From the NCBI GenBank assembly GCA_945859605.1, contig OX243812.1, forward strand, positions 46,637,657 to 46,701,656: DNA of 64,000 bases. The letters are read 5' to 3'. This document shows positions 42,555 to 54,500 of the stretch, piece after piece (position 1 is the first letter of the stretch; the number at the start of each line of letters is the position of its first letter). The position numbers and the translations under genes were made by a program. The notes below the pieces were generated by a model. The model made no database searches. It was not told the origin of the DNA and saw only the letters and a list, made by a program, of their open reading frames with translations. Origin of the DNA: Lumbricus rubellus. Its lineage: Eukaryota; Annelida; Clitellata; Crassiclitellata; Lumbricidae.

Positions 42555-45500
42555 GTAGGTTGTATGTTTTTTCATGCAATGAAATTAATTTGTATGATTA
42601 AAAAGTCTGGGCATAGTTATAGTAAGCGGGTCCAGTACGGTATTATCGCTCAGAAATATAGCGACACATTTCAGATGCAAACAATAAATTCAGATTCGGG
42701 TAATCTTGAAGAAGTGTCTGTTTACATAAATAGCACGGTTGCCCACGACTTCACATCCCATAAAAAATAACAGTCTCTTGCTCATGCTGTCACTAAACTT
42801 GCAAACACGATCACTTCACTACTTGCCATAAATAACTCCGCACATGAAGGCATGTTTAGAATACATTGCCCTATCATTTACCTCCAGCTAGCTGAGCCTA
42901 GCTCCGAACCCACCAAGTCCTATAATCATCAGTTACCCAGTAGTCGCAATCCTGCAACTTTACTCAACCCACTTCTCTTCTGTGCTAAAACTGTTCCTCG
43001 CTTTACTGTTATCTTATCACTAAAGTTTCTAATTCATTGTCATGAGTTATCTTAAATGGCGAGTTAGCCCTAGCCTATTAAGGAAAGGGTGTCTAGAATA
43101 TTGTCATCGAAATACTAGAAAACAAAGCATGAACTCGTTTAGAAAATTATTCAGATAAAAAGACAACTGAAATTAAACTAAAAGACATATACATATAGAT
43201 CAAACGGTATCGTTAATAGACTACGCCTATATATAGCACCCTAATCGATGGTCGTGCCCTCCCCCAGACCCCCCAACAAAACTTCGCCCCCACTCACGTT
43301 TCCGTTCGCATGAAGACAGTTTCTGCAGGTGTGAAGAAGTCCTGTTACGCAGTGAAGGGCTTCGGTCGGCTCACTGGTCTGGTTGTCTGGTTTTGAAGTC
43401 GTCCGTTGGTCCGTTCTCGAACCCAGCGTCGAGAATTCCAGTCCCGCTGGCGTTCCAGCTACGACCGCTGGTCGCGTCTTGTAGAGGAGTGCCAGTTCCA
43501 CCCGGCACCGCCCACCTCTGTCGTAGAAGTGGCGGAGAAGATTCCGCTCTCACAGACACCGCCCACGTCTAGCATAGACGTGGTCACGTGGTAGAGAAGT
43601 TGCGACGAAGTGGCGGAAAGCGACGGAGAAAAAGGCGGGAAAGCGTCCGCTCCTTCTAGGCCGTCCTCGTCTGGTAGTAGCACCGTTGTGCTTCGTATTC
43701 GCCTGGTAGCACCGTTGTGCCCAGTATTCAGCTTCTTGCACCGTTGTGCGTTGTCCTACGCTCGAACGTCCTTCAGAAAAGTTCAGCGTGCATGCCCACT
43801 TGTCCACTTCGCATCTCCGACCGACGACTGATGACTGACGACTCATCGACGACAGCTTCCGACGACTGACCTCTGACGACTGACCCCCCAGACAGTCCGT
43901 TCTCTTGCCTATATAGGCCTATCCGCCTTCCAGACAGATGACCTTTACCCCCGACACACCTTTTGGACCCAACGACCATCGACGACCATCGATATATTAT
44001 ATCAGTCAGATTATTATAAGTATAGTCTTATAATATTGTCCAACTTTCATTTAAGCAAATAATAATTATATACAACATAGCACAATATAGATACAATGCA
44101 TAGGGCCCAATGCTATTTACAAGGGCAACTCGTGACATTCATCCATAGCCTTTCTGGAATATAATCCTGCCAAATGATGCAAATAATCTGATCCATTTTA
44201 AGAAAGTCTCACAAAAGGCGTCTCACTAACTCTCCACAGATATTTCACTTAAACTGAAGACTGTTTCTTAAAAATTCGTTTTATTATCGTCTACTTCTCT
44301 TGCCGCTTCTTTTCTAAACATCATAATCATCTGATTATTTGCGGACCTGGCCCTTCGAATACTTATCTGGAATTGCTTTTTTATTATACCTGCCTGTTGA
44401 TTTTGTTTTTACCAAGTTATGAATGAGTTGGCGCTCACAATATCGGTTGTTCGGGTACTGTAGAATTCTCGATATATCGCAATTATGTGGGGCACGGTGG
44501 TGTAGTGGGTGCGCTTTGGCGTGAAACTCCGATTCTGTGTCCGTACTGTAGTCGAGAGTGCTTCTGAGTAGAAATCTTGGAAGGGGCGCTATCACGAGTG
44601 CACATACATACGTACAGGAAGCAAATTATTGAGGATGTTTTTCTTTTGTTTGTCAGATTTGGTTCACTACCTGACTGTTGGGAAGGAGTACAACATTGGA
44701 CGTCGTGATTGTGAAATTCTCATTCTAGATGACATGTCTATCAGTCGAAAGCATGCCGTCATTAAAATTATTCACCCTGATGGAAACCTAGTACGTTACA
44801 TATCTAGTTTTAAATTAGACAAGGTTGATGACTTTTAATAAAAATCAGGAGAGCCAAATTGTTTGATTGTCCTGGCAATGAAGATCTTGTTCAAGGTGTT
44901 CGATCCATGCTCTGTTTGGTTAAATATTTATGTTTTTAGCGTATTTTCATGGCACTTTTGATGTCTGGTAAGGTAATGCATTGTCACATTTGTCTGTGCA
45001 TTTCTTATGTTGCTTATGCAATATGCGTGCTTTTTTAAGAAAACAAGTCAGACACATTTAATTATGTGATCTTTACTTTACCTCTTTTATTGCACATGAC
45101 AACATATCAAGATAATAGAAAAGCAGAGATAGATTTTGTCAGTCTTCTCTCTAATTGATGAAGTGTATGTTTGTAACTTCCTTTTCTTAATATGGGAGAA
45201 CTGTTCGATGTCAACGGTCAAAAGTTAAATTTTTTATAGCATCCGAGTTGCCTTATGTTGAAATCCATTGGATGAGAGAAACGCTTGAGATAAAGCCTTA
45301 AAAAAAATGTTGTGTTTCCGGTAACCCGACCGACCCTCTTTTATTGCCGCGACTCAAATAATTTTGTAAACAAATTTTATTTTAAAAAAAAAAGTTTAAT
45401 TAATTTTTTTAAAATGTAATTTAAATTTTAAAAAAACAAACATTTGTATTGACATAAAAGAAAAGACGTCAACAAAATGAAATTTCTAGAGCAGTTTTAG

Positions 45501-48500
45501 GTGCAGACAGTCGGGGAAATAGGCAGTTTATACTTGCTTAGAACACGTACTTTGTTGCAGCGTGTACCGTTGTGCAAAAAAGACTAGTGGGGTATACTTT
45601 TTCGGATAGCCACTGCATAAAAATATTTTCCCAAAATAAAAATATTTTCCGACCTACCTACCCAATTTTTTTAGCTCTGTTACCGGAAACACAACATTTT
45701 TTAGGCCTAAGTCCTATAAATCTGAATGACACAAAGAATTGACAGAACGATTGGAACTGAACAATGTTGGAATTATCCATAGCTACCAAGATTGCCCAAA
45801 GAGACAATCCAACAATATTTGACTGTAAGGCCACATTGATTGTGTACAATATATCTAGTTATAATATGAATGTGCATGGAACAGGGGTTGAAATGTAGTG
45901 CTTTCTGAACAGGCATATCCATTTTAAAAGGATTATTCTTTGGGCGTCTAGTGCAATGACCGCTGTTTGGAAGTAATAGCATGATTGTTAAGGGTCTTTA
46001 TTATGACTTTAACAAGAAACATGTTTTCTGTATATAGACATTTCCAGAGAGAAAGTCTGTACTTCACTTCAAGGATATATCAAAACTTGGTACTCAGCTG
46101 AAGGATGGCAGGATTGCGAATGGAGAGGAAAGAACGCTAAGTGATGGAGATCTGCTGATCTTTGGTACTGCTGGCATCAGCAGATACAAGTTAGTATAGG
46201 CATCTTTGTTATCTAATCTTCTAAAATGGTTGTGTGTTTGGTAAATTGTTTTAGATGAGGAACGATAACTTACTGATTCGTAGTAATATGTTGCAGTTTG
46301 CAAAGAATAATTACATGTGGTAACGTGGTGAACTAGCCCCTTTTCCACTATCCAAGGTTCAAACCCTAGTGAGTGAAATTAGCAACTACTTACCAAGCTT
46401 TTATGGCAATGTGTGAGGATTTATGATCTTCTAGTTGGATTCGTTCATCTTTTTGCGCTTTGAGCCGCCAAAAAAGTATTTAACTCAACTTCCATTGCTT
46501 AGTTTAGGAACTGTTGCTGGTAGAGGCATGCAGTGAATGGGTTGCATACTATGTCCTACTTTATCTTCTGGTCTGTCTTTCATAAAGTCACTCGGTGCAT
46601 TGCACCAATACATTACTGTGGTGGTTACTATTGCGCAAAACATTGATCAAGGCATTTTTTCACCATCAACGAGCTATTCTTTGTATGTACGTCAATGATA
46701 GCAACTTGTGTTCTTTTTTGAAATTATACTACAGTGCCATCTATGATCCACTTGTCGTAACGACCTCTTGCCTGCTGCCAGGATCAAAGAAAGATGTCCG
46801 GCGGAATGTCCTCAAACTTGGAGGTCACTTGGTCAACGAATGGTGTCGAGAATGTCAACTGGTTGTCATGACTAATCTCTCTGTAACGATAAAGGCAAGT
46901 TGGCTTTGAAAAAACTGTTGGAACTTCATGATGCCATGCTTTGCTAATTTATTATGCATTATTGCTGTAAATTTTGTTATTTGTTTTGACATTTAAAAAA
47001 TTGGTTGATGGCAGCTAATGCTCTGATCCAGCACATCGTCTGGTCTATAGTTAGATGCTTGTCTCAGATTTTCTTATGGTTCTAAACCAGAGCAGGCTTT
47101 TCTGCTGTGTCAACAAGTGGTTAGTAGAAAGAACCTCCAAGGTTGAATGTATGAAGACTATGAAAGCTCTTTAAATATTTGTGTGTTGTTTTAACTCTCA
47201 GACTGGCAGTACCTCATACAATACTTGTCACATATATATAGCAGAATTTTGTGCTTTAAGAATACTTTAGCACCTCTACGGAGCTTTCATGTTTAAAATC
47301 GTAGTTTTAAGACTGTTTAACCAGGGCTTGACTCCAAGTAAACCTGCAGTTTCAGATGGTGTTTGTGTTCTAATTGTGGGTATAGTTGCCAAGCATCGCC
47401 AATGTGTAAAACTTATTAGATAGGAATGTGTTAATTTCTTGCTGGAATGCCTGGGTGTTAGTGGTGCTGGAAATTTTGCGCAGTGTGATGTATGGTTGTC
47501 CAGAGTGCATGAAACGTTTTTCCAGTTGGTTGTTGGACTGAATTTTACACAAAGCATCAACTTAAACAATGATTACTAAAATTGGTAGTGTTCTTATACA
47601 TTCTGTATTTTTGGCACCACTGCTGAACAAAGACATATTAGCAGATTAATTGCTGTTTAAAAATAACAATGCTGGGACTCAAAGGGTTAATACATTATAG
47701 TCTGGTGGCTTGTAGATTGGTGATATCTCATGCACACATTTTCATTCCCTGTTTCAATGAGGTTTGTGTTTACTGTTTATGTTGATAAAAAGATCTTGTT
47801 TTTCGATTCAGGTGATCTGTGCTCTGGTGTCATTGAAGCCGATTGTCACTCCACAGTACTTGGATGATCTGGTGAAAGCGGTGGAGGGGGGCTCAATGAA
47901 ACTGCCAAATCCAGGAGAGTAGGTGATCATTTGAAACGTTTTTTGTGATGTCAACTTGTATACATGGCAGTGGTTCTGATGATGTCTACCTTATTTGAGA
48001 TCCAACACATTCAGAACACTGGCAGTTTTCCTTTGGAAATTGCAAACACCAGCTCCATCTTACCTGTGCCTTAAGTACTGTTATAGGCTACAAATGAAAG
48101 CTCATTCATTTCCAGCTCTGTCTGTGCTACTCATTTGATAACGGGCAGAAAATAAATATCTGATTGAGGATAGTGATGATGATGATGCCTTTTTAAATAT
48201 TGCTACGTATATCAAGGAGCCGCCTAAAGACATTTCTGACTGCCGCCGGGGTCTCTGATGTTGTATATTGTTATTATTGACAATGACACATAATAATTAA
48301 TGTTATTACAAGACAACTACTGACAGAATCTAAGCACAGTTTCAAATAGAAAGTATTGATGTTGGCAGTAATGACAAGACTGGCTGTAAGAACAAACTGT
48401 GACACAGAGGTTAAGGTGATTAGCAGTATTTAGAAGAATGTCAAATTAATGGAAAATTGCTTTCATAATTATGATAGCATTGTGGCTTTCTTAAATATGT

Positions 48501-51500
48501 GCCCATAAGCGCCTAAACAAGGCGAATGATTATGACGAGGGAAAGAATTAGAAATTTTGATGTTTGTTCAGTTGCATTTATTTGTTTTTCTGTCAGTTAT
48601 CTTCCGAGTTTAAGTGAATCTCAAGTCAGTTCAGCTGATGTTTCCTTCAGTCCAGACGCAAGACGTCAGACGCTGTTTTCAGGAAAGACCTTCATCTTTC
48701 TCTCACCTTCCCAGGTTATTTTGATTAACTATATGTTTAGGTATGTGTCTTTGCTTTACAGTTACTCTGATGCCGCTCTGACTTAACTTTGTTCTTTGCT
48801 CAACCTCGAGAAAAATATGCACTTTGATTCTCACTTTAAATTGAACTACGACAAGTGTCGGACTTCTGACATTATTCAGTGGCAGATGTGAGGCTTTGGA
48901 ATTCATTTGCTTAGTTCTATTCACTCTGTTGGTTCATCAATATTATTCAGATCATGCCCTGAAACTTGCCATTTTCAGTTTAGGTCCTTGTAAAGACGAC
49001 CCTCTTGTCTTCTTAGCTCTCAACTGGCTCAGTCTGATGGCTCAGGTATTACTTGTAAGCAGCCATAACTGCTGATGTCTTGTTTACAAGATTTATATGA
49101 CAGTTTTGAAATTAGAATAGAATAGGCAAGAATACAACTGCTAGTTTGTTATGAGCATTCTTCACATTGCTGATCAATGTTCTCATTTCTTCACCATGTC
49201 TTATATCTGAAGTTGTAGTTGAAGAAATTCAGGGATGCCATAAATCTCTGATAAGTGCTATTGTGATGGTGGCAATAATTTAATGTTCATCCCTTGTAGC
49301 TTGATAACAAAATTAAATTGATTTTTGCTTGACGTAATAAGTGTATTTATGAGGTAGAATTTTGGAACTGAAGATTGCAGAAGTGCTTGGAAAAGCTCAT
49401 GACTGCAGTTATAAATATTTTGCTAATAAATATTCTAATTTTCAGTTTAAGAAGCTTCATCTGGGATTAGAACTTGGAGGTGCAAAGACGAAATTGATCA
49501 CCGATGTGGAAAATGTTGAAGCGTTGGCTGCTGCAGAGGGTGTCTGCATCATGACGCCAGATGCAGCTGGATCACAAGCAGCCGCATCCTGGATACAGAA
49601 CATTCAGTCCGTATTAACCAGGTAACTTACTCTTAAAACATGCATCACTGTTGTTTGGAACTACACTCTTAAACTTAGTATGCAAGTATAAAGAAAAATT
49701 GTGTGCTGCTTTATGAAACTACTCATTCTCGTTTAACTTTTTTATCACTTTTGAAAAGTTTTTAAAAGTGCAGACATGCATGCATCCATGTCATCCATGT
49801 GTCCAGGATCGATGGTCTTATGCTGAAATCTTTTCTGAAATGACGGACATTCTGACATATTAACAGCTATCAACAGGAACAGAATGTAAGCATGTGCTTT
49901 GTTATCTGCATGTGGTTTTAAATTGGCAGACAAGGATACTAAATTTACATATATGGAGAAAGGGGGAGGAAGGAATGGGAGAGAGCAGGGTCACAACCAT
50001 TTTGTGGGGCAATGTTGTCACCTGCTTAAGATTGGTACTGGCAGATTTACATCATCTTGGAGATCTAAATGGGTGTGATGTAAAGAAGAAATGTTATTTG
50101 AGCTGAGTAAATGGAAATGGGTCGTAGGTGTAAACACGTTGAATTCACCAATACCATTCTGATGTACTTATTACATTTTAAAATAAATTTCTTTTGTTGT
50201 GTGTAATTGTTTAGAGTGAAACGGCGAATGATTGCAGAGTCGGAAATAGGATTTGCCGTTTTATATTGTTCTACAGCAACTCAATGCAATCCCAGCATAG
50301 AACTCGGTTTGTCTGATCTTCATTTTTATTAAGCTGTTAAATGTTGTTGTCACCATTATCACTGCATTCTACATACACCTCAAGTTTTACGGCAGCTGAG
50401 ATTAGATTATTTTTGCAGGTATTATTTCTTGTTTTGATGATATTGAAGGTATTTTGAGGTATTTCACACCAAAAGGTGTTATAGTATTAATCTAAGAAAC
50501 AATGATAATCAACGTCAGAGAATAAAATTATATTATTCATCATTGATATGTTATGTATATTACTGTCGTTGTCATAAATAATTTTATGGTAAATAGCACT
50601 TAACTCGGTTTGCCATCATTTATTCGCTGTCAATTGTACTCTGCAGAATATGCCCATCAAATATGTACCATCAAAGTGTGTGGCATTGACTATAAAACTG
50701 CATTACTACCCCTATGAATTATTAATTTCAAACCATTTCCCATCTTTACTGATTAATTTTGTGTTATAATTGTGCAATATCCATTGTCCATGATTTATAC
50801 AAGTATAGTAAAATATAGAATGCATATTTTGATGATCTATAGGTTAAACTGCAGTTTAAGCTGGTTAAGTAGTACCATCTTCTCAATGCCTACCTAAGTA
50901 CCTTACCGCCAATGTCAGTGATAACTGTCATCAAATCAGCTTATTGTAACTAGTGAAAGTTTGAGAACCTATCTTAATAATTGCAGGGTTCATTTCAATT
51001 TCCGGGAGTGTGACATTTTCATCATTTCATTAGTGTATATGTATATTGTGGGGCTTAATGGTGTAAGGGTATGTTCAGTGCCTTGGAGCCAGAAGGTTGC
51101 AGGTTCAAATCCACCTCACGCCACCACGTAGGGACCCGAGCAAGTCCTTCACTCGCAATTGCTCATGCGCTTCGTCATTAAATTTTTTGCAGTGTCCGTA
51201 CTGTAGTTGGGAGCGCCTCTGAGTAGAATTTTTGAAGGGGCACTCTGACAAGTGCTCATACATATGTGATGTATATAATATGGATTGTTTGTTGGTTTCA
51301 TTTTGTTGTGAAGCTGTTACGACTTCTGGTCTTCCTGCCCAATCACTGTCTCAGAATCCACTGCAGTCTGCATCCATTGGACAATCTCAATCAGCCATTA
51401 AAAGGCAAGACGTTCATTTCATACGATGATAATAATTCTATCGAGACAATTGTATAACTATAACACAGCTGAAGCTGAAGAAAAGGGTTCTGTGTGTGAA

Positions 51501-54500
51501 TTAAAATTAATTTAGGTGTTTAAAGAGGTATTGGCAAGGAATGCCTTGAGCCGTGGTTTAAAGTTGTCAGGTGATGATGAAGGCTTGATTACATTCAAAG
51601 ATACTAAATGGTTGTTATTTTGTGATGATATTGCATCAATTTATGATAGGTGTCATTGCGCGGTGGAAGCTTATTTTATTCTTTGGTTATTTTTGTCCAC
51701 TGTGTCATTCTTTAGACTCTGAAATGTCATGACTTTAGCTTTCCATTATTGTTTAGCCATATTCTACATGGAAGGTTATTGGTTTGCTGTTTTAATTGTG
51801 AATTTAATAGTCGTAGAATTGTTTTAAAATATGACTAGTTGTACTTAGTAAATGAAAATTTAATTTCTATATTACCTTGTGTTTCAAGGCAGAATATTGT
51901 CTTTGTAGGACTCCAGTTACTGCCAGCCTTAATCAAAGCTCAACGTTTAGAATTCCGCTGCCACCAGTTCAGGTAGACTTTAAAACAGACAGAAATAAAA
52001 CATCGGACAAAATTAAATTATAATTGAATGGATGAATGGGAAGAGGAGAGCAAATGCTAAGGAATTATTGTTGCATTATGTCTGTATGTTAAGATCTCAC
52101 TGAGATAGCACAAGTGCAGATTGAACTTTTACTTTATAGGTCGTGTTTCACCGTAAAATTGCTCGTCATCAGAGCCTAGGCCTAGGTGATAAAAATTCTT
52201 TTGTCGTTTTAAGGGTTAAGACTCAGTGGTCCAGCTTACACCTTGTCTTCAAATTACGTATCTTACCTCTGCAAATTTGCTTCACACATATTCCTGACCT
52301 TCAGCATTTTTTTAGATTTAAAAACTGTCGTTACCATCCACCATTCTCCGTTAAGATACGGCACTTGTGCATATGTTGGTGCCCTGCGTTTAACTTTTAA
52401 TATCGCTTTAGAAATTTGTTAGCTTACGGTTCTGATTACAAGTCCAAAGCTTAGACCTGTAAAGGAAAGAAGGTTGGCAGTTGGTCACTGAACAAGGCAT
52501 AAATGATACGATGATGTGAACTTGTTTATATCTTTGATTATTTCAATGACTATAGAGTTTGGCCTAATTGTAGCAGAGCAGAGTTTTTGAAGTGTGTATT
52601 GCAAATCTTGTCTAGATTAAAGAAGAACCTTTAAGTCAACCAACAGCTGAACAGCCGAGTGCCAGAGTAAAGAAAAGGTAAGAAATTACATTTTTTGCAG
52701 AGTTGATTTGTTGTGTCTTTGCATCGTAGATTGTTTATTGCTTTTTCCATCTAGGGCTGTGTCTTTCTTGGTTAGTAATGCTACATTTTAACACAAACGA
52801 GCTTGTAGATTACTTTACTGGGAAACCAATGCAGCTCATTGTCAAAGTGTTAAGTTCAGAATGTGGACTTCCTGATGGCTTTAAGGGTTTTAAACTTAGA
52901 TATAAGCAATTTTATTGCGCATATATTATAAAATAAGGAATTGGCTTGGAAAAAATGGCTCAAGGGCTTTTGTTCACACCTTGAGGTTCCTGTTTAACAA
53001 AAAATTTAATCTGTTGTTTAGGGCACGAGAAGAAACTGATTCCAGAGATTCGATTGCTGTAACATTGAATACTCTTTCCGAAGTATCCACTCCATCCAAA
53101 AAAATTCGTGCAACAGCAACTAAAGATATATTTGAAAGCTCAGATAGGTCCAGTGGATCAACATTTTTTTCTGGTGTTGAGAAGATCTCTGTAGCAGAAA
53201 CGAGAAGACTTGGTCAAAGTGAGCAACTGAATCCTAGCAGTACAATCACTGAAGTTTCTGATTGCAAAGAAAATTTAAATCTTGCTGAAACTCCGATGAC
53301 ATACACAGTGCCTGAGGGAACAAGTGAGTCGTTGGATATGCAGTTCAGTATGGGCAGCTGTACGCAGCTGTCAAGCAAAGTAGCAGAGGTGAAAATGGAG
53401 GTCGATTCCAGTTTGACAGATGGAGCAAGTGAACTTCATACTCGGAAAGTTAATGTCGGTGGAGGGCGCCAAAGTTCGTCAAATGTTGTTGGCCAGAAAC
53501 CAAGTGATGCTCCCAATAAGAAATTGTTTTCGAAACTGGAGGATTGCAAAACGTCTGTGTCTTTCTTGGTTAGTAGTACTATTATTATTATTATCGGCTT
53601 TGTTGTCTTGTTGAGAGATGAATCTTTAAAATACACCGTTTCCTTTGAGTAGATTTATTTAATGGAGTGTTAGTGCATGTGTTTTTCTGAGTCACCTCTG
53701 TAGTAATTGTAATTGTAACTGAACATCTATGCAGTGCTGCTAAAACAACAAAACCAATCTTTACTTGCCTATAATTTATGGTATTAAATCAACAGTAGAT
53801 TAATTTTTGTTTACGTCTGGGAGCCATGTTAAATACCAGAATAATTTACATTTGTGTTTTATGTAGGCAGAGGTTTTGCCCGATAAAAGATTATTTTCTC
53901 TATGAGTTCATCTTCTTAGGTTATGTGTGGTTCTGTGGCCTGTATTCAATAACAAGCCATATCAGTTTGCAAGGATGGTTGATTACTAGAAGGCAGCTGA
54001 CCATGAAACTCCAACGTAGAACTGTTCGAGAAAGCATTTGGTTAGAATGAAGATTTTATTGAGCAGTTTTGCTAATCCAAAAAATCTAGTAAATTGTGCT
54101 GCACAATTGCTGTAGAGTAACTCTTACTACTAGCTCAAGTCTAAGTCCATTTGCTGTACACTGTGCCGTAAGCGATGATTTCAAACATCGTCCAAACCAC
54201 CGCAATCGAGCTGTGTTTATATCTGCAGGAGAAAGAATCCACGAAGGAAAATGTAGAAATTCAACCAGGGTATTTGACAGCGGCATTACCAATTCGAGTG
54301 AGTGTCAGGTTTATATATTGGCATTAAGATTTCCTCTCTATTATTTAAATAATGTTTTTATTTGTTTTAATTTAATCCGCTTTTACTGTCATATTCATGC
54401 TTTGGAAACTAGAATCATAATTTATTTACGAGTATGTTGAGAATTATTCAGTTAAAGATGAATTTGTAGAAATAAAATTCTTTGTCAATTTTGTCGTTGG

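Noticed and set aside
43373..43846. Overlapping open frames in the GC-rich block
   Set aside because: High GC lowers stop frequency; all frames are short and compositionally biased, and none is recognised.
51390..51457. KGKTFISYDDNNS reading, resembling the nibrin KGKTFIFL block
   Set aside because: The true block is SGKTFIFL in exon 6, and this frame conflicts with exon 9; the likeness is chance.
51516..51722. Open frame MFKEVLARNALSRGLKLSGD in NBN intron 9
   Set aside because: No suitable donor in phase and no nibrin similarity; exon 9 joins exon 10 directly in phase.
53436..53636. Minus-strand open frame opposite NBN exon 12
   Set aside because: Antisense shadow of a coding exon that ends in an ATT microsatellite.
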